Assembly (NCBI GenBank): GCA_003313425.1
Contig: NHZP01000041.1
Coordinates: 248,001 to 312,000, forward strand
Reading direction: 5' to 3'
From: Pseudopyrenochaeta lycopersici
Taxonomy: Eukaryota > Ascomycota > Dothideomycetes > Pleosporales > Pseudopyrenochaetaceae
Length of the DNA stretch: 64,000 nt
A model generated the notes under the pieces. That model was not told the DNA's origin. It saw nothing but the letters and a program-made list of their open reading frames with translations, and ran no database searches. Both the position numbers and the translations under genes were made by a program. This document shows, piece by piece, positions 21,674-32,442 of this stretch (the stretch's first letter is position 1; the number at the start of each line of letters is the position of its first letter).

Positions 21674-23161
21674 ACCCTCAGAAAGCAAAGTTGCAGCGTA
21701 GAAGTCTTTTAGAGCAAGCTCAAGCTTTTCAAGCTCGAACCAGTGCTGTCCATCTAGTTTGAAGTTCGCAATCCCATGAGAGCCTTTCCCAGGTACATGG
21801 CGAGCTGAGAAGAGCTCTAAGCGTTCCCGAACATTCAACGCACGTGTGATCGAATGGAACCATGAATTCCAGCGTGTCGAGTTGTTCTGGATAAGCTCGA
21901 GGCCATCGAATTCACAGAGATCCCCGCCGATAATGATGGCAGCAAACTCCTCACGGCGTTGCGGAGTAAGCCTAATGTAACGCACGAGGTTATGAAGCCG
22001 ACCCAAACATCCAAATTTCTTCCAGAGCTCTTCCACCTTCGCATAGTCTCCGCGTTGATAGTGCTTTTGAAGCTTCGCAAGATACTTCTAACAGTTCCGG
22101 CCCATGAGGAACGCCTGGCAGCAGAGGTTGATAATGTGGCCCAAGCAACGCAGCCGGCGATGGCGACGTTGTTTTGACTTCATCCATGGGCAGAGCTCCT
22201 TGAGTATGAATTCAACAGCGATATCATTTGACGAGGCATTATCCAGCATAAAGTATCCAATCTGATCTCCGCCAATATCATATTCTTTTAGCAATTCAAG
22301 CACAACTGATCCAATGTTCTCGCCAGTGTGTTCACCGTACACACGTCGTATACCCAAAACGGTAGTCCGTCGCTTGCCGGTACTGTCAATCCACATGGCG
22401 ATGACACCTAGAATAGCGTAAGGGTTTGGCGAAGTCCAGAGGTCAAAGGAGATGGAGATTCTACTCCGCGAGTGCTGGAGGTCCTCCCTGAGCCGTTGCT
22501 TCTTCGACAGAAACGCGTCCATAACCCAACTTCGGATAGTTTTCGCCGCCTTTGGGAGGTGGTTGAGGAGCGCCGGATTCAAAAAGAAGAGAAGTTCTCG
22601 GAAATACTGATTTTCTAATTGAAAGAAAGCAATATGGCAGTACACAATCCAACGAATTAGGAGCTCCTTGAACTTCTCAATTGAGTCTTTCCAAAAGAAG
22701 GTATTAGTAGTAGCCGCACTCTTCTGCTGCTCCAGTACAGACTTCCGTGTCGAACTATGTTTCTTGATACCACTCTGGGGATCAATCTGGTGCTTCTGTT
22801 CAAGATGATTTCTCACTCCAGACGTTCCATTGATAACAAATAGCTCTTGCTTATACTTTCCGACAGCACACTCGTGACAGTAATACACCTCTTTCTTATC
22901 ACTATCTCGGATGTAATGGAGACCATACTTCCATACATGCGATGAGCCCAGACGAGCTGCCTTCTTTGTGGTCTTTCCGCGATTCAGGTATGTGATGTGG
23001 TCTTGCACAAACTCATCCGGAGGTTTGGGATATTGAATAGGGGTAGGTGATGGCGTCGAGACAGGTAATGTGGGAGCAGGTGATGACGTAGGAGTCTGGA
23101 GGGATATTGATGCTGAACGTGTCGTCAATGATGATGGCGAGGCCGGAACTGGAGATTCCAT
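21674..23161 (-). pseudogene. second hAT transposase, truncated by the first hAT
   Basis: ATG 23161 begins a Pro/Ser/Thr-rich N-terminus. A BED-like finger follows (YYCHECAVGKYK, VRNHLEQKH), then ISFDLWTSPNPYAILGVIAMWI, GYFMLDNASSNDIAV, RRLRCLGHIINLCCQAF, an amber at 22088-22090 in the same frame, and NNSTRWNSWFHSITRA. The protein stops at 21674, exactly where the neighbouring hAT terminal repeat begins (TLLSEGQ). The C-terminal half with the hATC domain is absent, and it is not found on the far side of the inserted element. Confidence 0.85.
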
Positions 23162-24323
23162 GATAATGGTATAAGAGGCTATCGTGACTACAATTATTAG
23201 TTCAGGTTAAGGATTTCTTCGAATACACTAGCCAGTTTAGTCCGAAATCCAGCCGCCTGCTGCCCCGAGCTTCTTAACCTCGGCTTATTTTTAGCCTTAC
23301 CGGTATGACCTGGTATACCGGTAATACCATGGTATTGAGATCTCCTCAGACCATACCAGGTCTTGGCGGTATATACCATACCAATACCAACTCATACCAG
23401 ACCATTCCGATCACTGGAATCAACCACATTCATCATCAAAAATTCATCAAAGATCAAGCTAAATAGTCCTTGAATCTGACAATAACGTTAATACGTGAGA
23501 TTAAGAATAAGATAACTAGATTCTGACAATTTGTCAGATGTGTGCCACTCCAGCAGATGGATGGCTTGTAGTAGGGCCGATATAGCGGAAGTTCCGGAAA
23601 TATAAAAGGCAAGAACACGACAAAGAATAGCAACACAATCAATCAACCCATCTCATTTTTATCATTTATCGTGATATGCCATCAATCTGACAATACGACA
23701 CCTGACTTTAGATTATGATATCGGACTCATTAACCCTATGAGGAAGTGCTTCCGGGTCTGCTTAGCGCTGTGTCACCTTTCCACAATCTTTTTAGATTAA
23801 AACTTATTATTAACGTTAATAATTCTGAAGCTAAAAGACTAAACATAATTAAAGCGAAGTAGAATCCTCGGCCGCTAATCACATTTAGTGGCCTGAAACC
23901 CTCTGAGTGGCATGAGAGGTTGGGGACCCCACATATCATTAGGGAAAAATACCGCCAACGTATTTCATTGAGTATAACCATCCGCGATAGGAATACCGCA
24001 AGAGAGTTTTTCCAGAACATAGATATAGATTTTCCGCCCCTTACTCACTTTGGACAGGTAATATAGGAGTTGAGGTGATCTAATTGGTAAATGAAATGCC
24101 AGGTGTCTTTTTCCTGTGCTTGCAAGATTAATGAACTTCATGGCACATATATAGCTACGCTCTTATTATCGAAGACTTAGCCCTGGGTCTGAGGCATTCC
24201 GATTTGTGGCTGGAAAACACATAAAGAAATCTAGATTATCAACTAGCTGCATCTATATAACAGGGAGGTATCCTTTATTGCAAATAATCCTTCCTTACTC
24301 CATCCATTGAACAACGCTTCTCA
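23162..24323. other. intergenic: hAT end region and xylanase promoter
   Basis: 23290-23400 is packed with GGTATACC-like and TACCGGTA palindromic units, probably hAT subterminal repeats. TCTGACAAT occurs three times (about 23475, 23521, 23688), once as the palindrome TCTGACAATTTGTCAGA. 24200-24320 should contain the GH10 promoter; no factor site can be assigned. Confidence 0.5.
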
Positions 24324-25492
24324 ATGCTTCGAATTCTCACAATCATCTTTTTCACCGCCGTGACATTCTACACGGCGGCATCTCGCCCAGCATCTATTCC
24401 CGTCACGACGCGGGTTGGAAGAAGGGAGGAACAAGGGCTTCATAATGCTGCTGTGTCACGCGGAAAATACTTCGGAACCGCAACCGGTAGGCAAAAATTT
24501 AGCGCCGATGTAAAATACTATCAGCAAGTGAACAACACCCGTGATTTCGGTCAACTCGTGCCAGAGAATGATATGAAATGGGGTGCAATACAGCCACAGC
24601 GTGGAGTGTTCAACTTCGCTGGCGGAGATGCTGTTGCGAACCTAGCGGCTGCGAATGGGCAGCTATTACGTTGCCATGCCCTCCTCTGGCATATAGCACT
24701 CCCAGGCTGGGTCACCAGTGGAAATTTCAACAATGCGACGTTGATTTCAATCATGAAAGACCATATCAAGAAAACAGTGACCCATTACAAGGGCAAGTGC
24801 TACGCTTGGGATGTTGTAAACGAAGGTAAAACACCTGATTTTAAGCCTGCCGTGGGTGTTCTATAGCTAACCGACATTGAATAGCCCTCCATGTCAACGG
24901 AACATACCGAACAAACGTGTTCTATGACACTATTGGACCAGCATACATACCAATTGCATTTGCTGCCGCAGCTGAAGCAGACCCACAGGCTAAGCTCTAT
25001 TACAACGACTTCGGAATTGAGTTTCCTGGGCCCAAAGCTACAGGCGCAATAAAGATTGTAAAGTTAGTAAAACAATACGGTGTTAAAATCGACGGCGTTG
25101 GGCTACAAGGACATTACGACCTTAGCGGAATGCCACCTGAGGCACATTTCGAACTCGGTAGTATGCCTTCATATGACGAACAAGTTGCAGTCATGAAAAG
25201 TTACACAGCGCTGGGAGTCGAAGTCGCTATCACGGAACTGGATGTTAGTATTTTGACCCCTGGAAATACAGCGAAGTACGAAAAGCAGGCGGAGGTATAC
25301 TATAATGCTACAGCTGCCTGTCTTACTATAAACAAGTGTATTGGCATTACAGTTTGGGATTGGACTGATAAGTATACATGGGTGCCATCTGTTTTTCCCG
25401 ACCTTGGAGAAGCGCTACCTTGGGACAAAATCCTTGCGAAGAAGCCAGCATACTATGGTATCTTGAAAGCTTTTAACAACTTTAAACCGTGA
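24324..25492 (+). CDS. secreted endo-1,4-beta-xylanase, GH10
   Basis: Exons 24324-24825 and 24885-25492 are separated by a 59-bp intron (GTAAAA...CTAAC...ATAG, phase 1), giving 369 aa. A hydrophobic signal peptide (MLRILTIIFFTAVTFYTAAS) precedes a single GH10 barrel. Family motifs in order are FGQLVPENDMKWGAIQP, CHALLWH, the acid/base Glu in WDVVNEA formed across the intron, GLQGHYDLSG, and the nucleophile Glu in AITELDV. VWDWTDKYTWVP lies near the end. There is no carbohydrate-binding module or linker, so it is a catalytic-domain-only xylanase acting outside the cell on xylan. Reading through the intron would give a stop just after the acid/base. It has no premature stop although it stands between transposons. 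Confidence 0.95.
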
Positions 25493-26069
25493 TATAAGTA
25501 ACCATAGATTTCATGTAGATTATTGCAAAAGATAGCTCTACTTTACAATTTACCTATATCTACATAGTAACTTAAATAGGTTGAACTCAGAAATAACTGT
25601 CTTAGGTATATTATAGAGAACTCGGTAGGAGGATTTTAATTGTCAAGTCTCTGCGTCTTGTCTTGTAGAATGTGCATTTGCTTTCCCAAGAGCCTTGCCT
25701 ACATATTGTAGTATATGATAGGTAGATCGTGATAAGTTTTCAGGCTCTCGGAGCCTCTGACGAGCAGTATACAAGTCCTGTAGCCCTTGAGGGGCTCAAT
25801 AGATAGCTGAGGTGAGCAGAGGAGTGAGAGAAATAAGAGGAAGCTTTATAGTACGACCAATAACCTAAGATGATCTAAGGACGAGCTCTGGGTAATATAA
25901 GATAAGCCCAGCGGCCCTTCCAACCAGCCCGCATTCCTCTTTTTAAGAGCCCTACATCTCTAGCATTATAATAGAATGTAATTATAGAACTGTGCAACAT
26001 ATTTTCACCATAGAAACTGTTCTCGTATACACATCACTAACATTTCTCAATTGGCCTATGCCGTATATT
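25493..26069. other. intergenic, no gene seen
   Basis: This is AT-rich sequence after the xylanase. No ORF or repeat unit can be supported. Confidence 0.5.
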
Positions 26070-26527
26070 CAGACCTGGACATCGTTCGTCTAAACGATCA
26101 GTAAACGATGATCGATCGTTCGGCGAACGATCGTCGTTCGGCTATCGTTAGCTTTGTTATTGTTCTTGTTTACAGACGCGTCGCAAAAGCGGGGAAGCGG
26201 AGAAGTCAACAGATGAGATCATGAACGCGTTAATACAGTTTTACTGTAAATTCGTTCCATTTCTCTTGTTACTCCTTTATCGACTGCCAGCATGAGCTTA
26301 AAGAATCGTCGAAAGCGATTAGCTACTCATCTTGACGACACTGGACGGCAACAACGTCGTAGCAAACGATTATCGCAGCTTATTATCCAGGATGAGGACT
26401 CTCCTATCCAGCAAAGGTTCGATCTTAACGATACTAACGACGACGAGCTTTCAGAAGTTATCGCAGATCCCTCTATACGTACTGAGTTACAGCGTACCAA
26501 CGATGACTCAATCTGGCTACCAGAAAG
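26070..26527 (+). pseudogene. 5' end of another hAT element, cut by a younger hAT
   Basis: A hAT-like terminus CAGACCTGGACATCGTTCG at 26070 is followed by ACGATC/GATCGT-rich subterminal sequence, including the 21-bp palindrome at 26113-26133. An ORF from ATG 26292 follows, encoding a basic N-terminus (NRRKRLATHL, RRSKRLSQL) and an acidic segment with ELQRTNDDS. The last resembles LQRTNKDS in the intact hAT. The frame ends at 26527 where the next hAT begins. The rest of this element was not found. Confidence 0.6.
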
Positions 26528-29500
26528 CAGTGTTCGAAACGGATGGAGGTAAATCCACCTCCATGGACCTCCATCCATTTCCAGAGAGCCATGGAGGTTT
26601 GGAAGGACCTCTTGGCGTATGAGAGACGTTTCAGCTATCCTTTTTGGGAATACTGAAGCTATAGTCGCCGCAGTGAAGTGGATAGTTGGCCTGTGCTCAG
26701 CGGTGATTCTTACGTTGTCTCATCCATCTCATCAGCGATTCTCTCCATTCCCTCACTCACTGACCTCTATTTCGCCCAGTACCTAACCAAATGCCGCCAG
26801 AGGGGTCGCAATCGTCTTATCAGGCTGCTAGCCAGTCGAGAAAGCGAACTCGATCATCCCTTGACGCCCCTTCGCCCTCTGCACAACCGCCATCTGATGG
26901 AGCTGACTTGACCTCGGATGAAGAGTCACTCACAGAGCTGGAGTCTGAGAACGTTCTGGTCCCTACTAGGCTGCAGCGCACCAATAAGGATAGTAGACCT
27001 GTTTTTCAATCGCCTTTCGACTACTCCTGGGTGGATTTTGATGATCCGGCGCTTGACGGCCTCACTCTGCCATCAAAGGCTATCAAGACTCGCGCATGGT
27101 GGTGGAAGTACGGAGTGCCTCTCGAGGCTCGAGTGGATCAAGGCAATGGCCGGAGGGCTATTCTAACCTATTTCTTATGCCATACGTGTTATACGATTGG
27201 CCGGAGGTCAACCTGCAAGCTTAATATCACCAAAGGCCGCTGCAGTGCCCGAGATCACTTTAGAAACCTCCATCATACGACCTTCGAGATAGAGAAAGAC
27301 CTTCCTCACGACGCCCAATTTGACGACGAAACTCTCCTAGATAGGCTAGATAGAAACGACCCTGTGCAGCGCCGGATCCTGAACGAGCTCACCCAGTTAT
27401 TTAATCAAGATATCTCTAACAAGGACCTCCTAAGATGGGTGGTTTTCGACAACATCCCCTTCTATAAGCTTCAGAGCCCCTATTTTCGAACACTACTCTC
27501 TCGCCTAACGCCCTTTTCGAATCGATCAAGATTGCCAACTGATCGCACAGTCCAGAGGTGGGTTATGCAAGAGTTTAAGCAGCATAAGGCGGATATTAGG
27601 AAGCTTCTTACAAGCTCTTGCAGCCAAATCCACCTGTCCTTTGACGTCTGGACTTCCCGAAGGATAAAGGCTCTTAATGGTGTTGTCGCTCACTGGGTTG
27701 ACAAAGATGGCAAGTGCCAATCAGCTCTTTTAGCTCTTACAGAGTTAGCTGATACTCATGGTGGAAAAGAGCTCTGCACTGACGTTCTAAGAGTTATCAA
27801 CGACTACGGGATTCAAGAGAGGATTGGTTACTTTGTACTAGATAACGCCACAAATAACGATAAGGCAGTAGAGCTTATTTGCAAGGAGCTCTGCTTGAAT
27901 CCTCGCTGGCGCCGCCTCCGTTGTTCTGGCCATATAATTAATATTGTCGCCAAAGAGGTCCTCTGGGGAGCAGACTACGAGATGTTTGAGAACGTTGTCG
28001 CTAATATTAATAACCTAAAATATGAGGTTACCGCATGGCGAAAGAAGGGCCCAATTGGCCATCTCGCGACTATTGTTCGATGGATTCGAAGGTCTCCAGG
28101 ACGACTTCAACGGTTCAATAACGCCCAAAAGACTATATGGGAAGAGAGTCACCCAAATGCTTCTGGCGATCCCCAGATTCTTAGCCTTATTATGAATAAC
28201 TCGACTCGATGGAATTCAACCTACGACATGATCGTACGCGCCCTAAGGCTCCGTAGAGCAATTGAGCACTTCCTAGACCTTGAGACACTCCGTCTTAAAT
28301 ATCTGGTAAAAGAGCGGGTCGAAAAACCCCTCTCTGAGCGGCCTGAGGACTCAGTGACGAGGATCATTCTCCAGAATCGTATGAAGCCTGACGACTGGGC
28401 GATTATTGCAGAGATTGCAGAGCTATTCGAGCCCTTTAAAGACGGAACTAAGAAGCTTGAAAGTAGGCCAAACGAGGCCTCTGCAAGTGGATTCGCAGAC
28501 GTTGTACCTGTCCTGAAGATCCTCCTTGAGAATCTCGAGAAACTGAAGCTCCATTACGCTGAATATCCCCCTGATCGGCCAGTCTGGGTGGCAATTGAGC
28601 AGGCTTGGCAGAAAGCAAGTTACTACTATAGAATTACCGACCGCACGCCCGCCTACACAGCGGCGATCCTCCTTAATCCTCGCCTTAAGCGGCAATATTT
28701 GGAGCGAGAATGGGGCCTTGAAGACGCTCAGAGCGGTGTTGCTCTCGTCAAAGAGCTATACCAAAAGGAGTATGAGGAACTACTAATCTCTGGGCCATTA
28801 ATCTCATCCCAGGAGGCTCTCTCAGAGATATCCGGCAACCGACGACGACGCAAGAAACCAAAGTTTCGTCAAATTGATGAAGCTCTTGAGGAGACTCGAA
28901 AGATCTCCCTTGCACCTATGATTGAGAGTGAGCTCGATAGCTATCTTGCTGATCGCCTCGAGCACAACTCTACCTTAGCGCCCTTTGAATTCTGGATGAG
29001 GCCTTCCGTCAAAGCTCAGTACCCGCGCCTCTCGCGGATGGCGATTGATATCCTCTCTATCCCGGCCATGAGCAGTGAGGCAGAGAGGATCTTCAGCTTG
29101 GCCGGCAACATGATCTCCCCGCGTAGAGCTCGCCTAAGAGAGGACTCAGTAGAAGCCTCTATTTGCCTCGCTAACTGGGGGAGAAATGGGTTGGTAGAGA
29201 TAGGAGAGCACACTCAGGAGCTTCGTGGCAGTCAGATGGCCAATATCTTTAATAACAGCGGTGACGATCTCCCATTTCAACTAGAGCTGGATCCTCGCGA
29301 TGAGATAGTCCTCTTTAAAGAGTCTCTCTACTCCGACAATAGCAGCCAGGTTAGCAATTAGATAGCCATTCAAAATCCATCATATCTAGCTTAACCAAAC
29401 GAGTTCATGTGACCTTAGCTCTTTACTTGATATTCACTGTTTATTTAAGGTTTTCATTATGTAGATTGTAAACATTGGGCGTGTCATATGGGTGGACCCA

Positions 29501-29582
29501 ATGAGCTTGGCAATCCATCCAAACCTCCATGGATTTATGGATATGGAGGTGGAGGATCCTCCTCCATCCATTTCGAACACTG
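26528..29582 (+). mobile_element. complete, apparently intact hAT transposon, 22-bp TIRs
   Basis: Ends at 26528-26549 and 29561-29582 are inverted copies with one mismatch (CAGTGTTCGAAAYGGATGGA...). Further inverted CCTCCATGG units lie inside. The flanking eight bases CCAGAAAG and GATCAGAG do not match. The 3055-bp element has one uninterrupted 856-aa transposase and no nonsense codon, unlike nearly every other repeat here. Confidence 0.9.
26791..29361 (+). CDS. hAT transposase, full length, 856 aa
   Basis: An uninterrupted intronless frame runs from ATG 26791. Domains in order: an acidic N-terminus; a BED-type zinc finger (CHTCYTIGRR...HFRNLHH, residues about 130-170); the RNase H-like catalytic core with LSFDVWTSRRIKALNGVVAHWV and GYFVLDNATNNDKAVELI; the insertion region with RRLRCSGHIINIVAKEVL and NNSTRWNSTYDMIVRALR; and the hATC dimerisation domain at about 745-810 (LSRMAIDILSIPAMSSEAERIFS). 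These are features of fungal Restless-like hAT enzymes that excise and integrate with 8-bp duplications. With intact TIRs this is the best candidate for a currently mobile element in the window. Confidence 0.95.
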   Translation: MPPEGSQSSYQAASQSRKRTRSSLDAPSPSAQPPSDGADLTSDEESLTELESENVLVPTRLQRTNKDSRPVFQSPFDYSWVDFDDPALDGLTLPSKAIKTRAWWWKYGVPLEARVDQGNGRRAILTYFLCHTCYTIGRRSTCKLNITKGRCSARDHFRNLHHTTFEIEKDLPHDAQFDDETLLDRLDRNDPVQRRILNELTQLFNQDISNKDLLRWVVFDNIPFYKLQSPYFRTLLSRLTPFSNRSRLPTDRTVQRWVMQEFKQHKADIRKLLTSSCSQIHLSFDVWTSRRIKALNGVVAHWVDKDGKCQSALLALTELADTHGGKELCTDVLRVINDYGIQERIGYFVLDNATNNDKAVELICKELCLNPRWRRLRCSGHIINIVAKEVLWGADYEMFENVVANINNLKYEVTAWRKKGPIGHLATIVRWIRRSPGRLQRFNNAQKTIWEESHPNASGDPQILSLIMNNSTRWNSTYDMIVRALRLRRAIEHFLDLETLRLKYLVKERVEKPLSERPEDSVTRIILQNRMKPDDWAIIAEIAELFEPFKDGTKKLESRPNEASASGFADVVPVLKILLENLEKLKLHYAEYPPDRPVWVAIEQAWQKASYYYRITDRTPAYTAAILLNPRLKRQYLEREWGLEDAQSGVALVKELYQKEYEELLISGPLISSQEALSEISGNRRRRKKPKFRQIDEALEETRKISLAPMIESELDSYLADRLEHNSTLAPFEFWMRPSVKAQYPRLSRMAIDILSIPAMSSEAERIFSLAGNMISPRRARLREDSVEASICLANWGRNGLVEIGEHTQELRGSQMANIFNNSGDDLPFQLELDPRDEIVLFKESLYSDNSSQVSN

Positions 29583-30190
29583 GATCAGAGACAGAAACAA
29601 TGAGCGCCTAGAGCTGGAGCCTTCACGATCATGCTCTTGAAGCGGAGCAATCGATATAGGCGGCGCCCCGAATACGATGCAGTGAACAGACTCGAATCTT
29701 GCTACCACTTGGGCTAGCGACGAGACTTTTGTTGTTCTGACGTGTGCATACAGAAGGCTTGCGATGGCAGCTCCTGCTGAATGGCCTGTGAACAACAGCG
29801 TCACTCCGTTCTCGACAGCACTCAAGGAGAGCGCCAGCGGATCGATCAGCAATCTGACGGTCTCTAAGAATCCAGAGTGGCATAGGTTCCGCTTCTCGCC
29901 CTGCCCCTGATCAGCACTCGAGCGAACTGCCGTTGATATGACTACGAACCAGAATATCCTCAGGCTCAGCTGCACTATTCCTCAGATTCACCATCCAGTC
30001 TTTGAGGCCTCGTGTACCAGACACAGCCACAACAGTGACTTGCCCATGCGGGCCCGCATTCCGCTGGCTGATTTTGATTCTCTCAGGTGCAGCGCACGGC
30101 TGCGTGGTAGAGGCTACAACGTCACTGTAAGCTTCTTCCGAGCAGGTCGCTGCCAGATGTATCAGAGGCCAAGCGGCAGATGATCTGGAT
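29583..30190 (-). pseudogene. class 3 lipase fragment, interrupted by hAT
   Basis: On the minus strand one frame gives PLIHLAATCSEEAYSDVVA and VTVVAVSGTRGLKDWMVNLRN. After a frame change around 29920-29955 it continues NLCHSGFLETVRLLIDPLA, LLFTGHSAGAAIASLLYAHV with the GXSXG nucleophile elbow (GHSAG), and CIVFGAPPISIAPLQ. These are hallmarks of alpha/beta-hydrolase lipase_3 proteins. The sequence stops at 29583, where the hAT terminal repeat starts, so the catalytic Asp/His part is missing. An upstream basic ORF (30406-30197) may be part of the original gene. A short intron instead of a frameshift is possible but no good splice sites are seen. Confidence 0.75.
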
Positions 30191-31537
30191 GATGTATCAG
30201 ATGTGCGGAACTAATATGAGCGGAATCGGGTTGACAAACATCTCGTCCTCAGTGGCAGCAAGTTGGCCTTGCTTTGACCGCTGAAAGAAAGCATGAGTCC
30301 CAGTGGCTTGACTTTGGCGAGACCGTCTTTTGGCTTGTCTCTCATTCATCCTGATGCGTAGCTTTCGATATGCTCGAGCATGTGGAAAGAAGTTTACCCC
30401 TCGCATCGTTCAGGTGGGATACTAAAGACTGTTTAAGTGTGACTCTGCAGCACATTTATAACCAAGCTTTGCGTCTGGTATGCAACGGAATGTCTAAACA
30501 TTGAAAGGCCATATTATTGTCCTAAGCGGCCATTGATAAGAACTCTTATGCAGGATAGCCATCGACTGCCACCAGGACATTCTATCTTGTTTCTCAACCT
30601 TTTCAAACCCAAAACGATTGCGTTGCTTGACATGCTGAGCCAGCCAGACTGGCACGAACAAGCTGGATCAGCACATGCCATCCTTACACTCATACCAAAA
30701 CACCTGACATAGTGGGTCAGTGCGACAGTCGCGCCTTCGGGCATTTAGATTTTACGTATGGACTGCTAGTGCCTAAGATGAAGAGCGTCTCAGCAGGTAG
30801 TCAACTGAGCCACAGGCATCACGACAGGTAGCGCCCTGAGTCGTCTATGTACCCGTGACGTCTACATCCTGGAGGGAAAAATGGTTCTCCGCTGATTCTC
30901 AGAGGTGAATGTGCTGGGTAGGACTTCAGACCGCAACATGATGAGTCGAGGTTATGTTGCTTCATACCAGGGTCTTATAAGTTACAATGCAACATTCGAT
31001 CAGTACTTAGTGGTGAGCTTGGCTCTCTCATCTTGCGCATTGTAATTCATTCTTCATTTTTCTCTAATGATAACGGAAAGCAGCAAGGCACTGGAGGTAG
31101 TGCGCGCTTCTGACGACTTTGCTGAGCTTCGAATTCGACTCGATTAGTTCGCTCCACTCGGCGGTCTACACCATCGTGCGCTGTAAAGTTCACTGAACAA
31201 CTCAAAAGCCTGATGCACTCCAAAATGCACTTCACAGATGATGTAAAGTGTGTGATTCTGGTTTTTCATATACAACATTTTATATCTTCCACTCTACATT
31301 GCCGAGCCAATCCAGGCAAATCCTGGTTACGTATCATTCAGACTGCATCTATACCATTTGAGTCTAGCACGTAACGACTTCTTTGAAGTGATCTGGTGGT
31401 GATTGAAGACCTTGCCTGACCTGCTCAACGTATAGCCTACTCGCGGTTGGAAGCACAATGTGCGGAACGTCTTAAGCCAATATCGTCGCCAAGTTGCTGC
31501 TCGCTATGATTTATGTCGCCTTCCGAGTATATGAGAC
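30191..31537. other. no confident gene
   Basis: Short ORFs only. 30197-30406 (minus) encodes a basic peptide (RMNERQAKRRSRQSQ) that may belong to the broken lipase gene. I cannot support anything else. Confidence 0.4.
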
Positions 31538-32035
31538 TCATCCCTTTGCAATGTGACTCATGAATTTTTCAATGGCGGTTGTGGTGTTGCTATGTTGTTT
31601 CTGCCAGGTTTCATCAATGACCGCTAATACATTGGTGAGGTTTTCGAGACTCGAATAACACTCTTCCAACATCTGTTTCAATGCAGCAGCGTTCGTCGAA
31701 TCGTGCAAAGGCAAAAGCTTGCTATCCTTCGTCAATGAAGTTTCGCTTTGGTCTGGAGCGCCCACGACAATCTGGCCGGTGTTATTTTTCGGATTGGCCG
31801 AACCACGTCGAGTGTCCTTGGTCACTAGCACTTGAGATGACCCGCTGTCACCATCCCTAGATTGTTTCCCTTCATTTCGACCTTGCTTGCGTTTCTTGTC
31901 CTGGGCCTTTTCCCGAGATACGAGCTTTGTAGGTGTATCTAGCTTGACCGAGGTCGGTGGAGCTGGACACGGACTTTCCAGGACACTTTCCCTTCCTTTC
32001 ACGTTTTTCGCAGATTTCCCTTTTGTGGTCTTCAT
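31538..32035 (-). CDS. hypothetical Lys/Ser-rich protein with C-terminal helix
   Basis: ATG 32035 starts MKTTKGKSAKNVKG and the frame is open for 165 codons. The first two thirds are basic and low complexity (KKRKQGRNEGKQSRDGD), suggesting a disordered, possibly nuclear segment. The last 50 residues (ALKQMLEECYSSLENLTNVL, WQKQHSNTTTAIEKFMSHIA) could form a helical or coiled-coil region. The frame is open upstream without ATG, so a 5' exon is possible. I recognise no family. Confidence 0.45.
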   Translation of the reverse strand: MKTTKGKSAKNVKGRESVLESPCPAPPTSVKLDTPTKLVSREKAQDKKRKQGRNEGKQSRDGDSGSSQVLVTKDTRRGSANPKNNTGQIVVGAPDQSETSLTKDSKLLPLHDSTNAAALKQMLEECYSSLENLTNVLAVIDETWQKQHSNTTTAIEKFMSHIAKG

Positions 32036-32442
32036 TCCAGCAGTGAGTCCGATAGTCGTACTAAGTTTTGGGGCAGAAAGGAAGTATAATCTTACTATAT
32101 ATACATGCTTCACTCGGCATCTTGTTCATCTTGATATGCCTAGCGGTGCACGATGCCACTTCACTGCTCTCGCCGCAGTTGAATGATGCATGACTGTTGA
32201 GCATAAAAATCCGTATGACGGAGGGACGCAGCAAGACATCATTCCGCCCATCATCTTCTCATGTTCTCTCTTGTAAGCGTGCTGTTGCATTGCAAGCAAG
32301 GCAACGTAAATCTGTTAGATCATTGCTTAACCGTCATCCATCATGGGCCCATTAGCTCGCATGTCGAGTATAAGACACGACGTATAAATCCTCCATGTAT
32401 GTAGAGACTCCCAATAATCTGCCAAGGTTCAGCTTCAGTACG

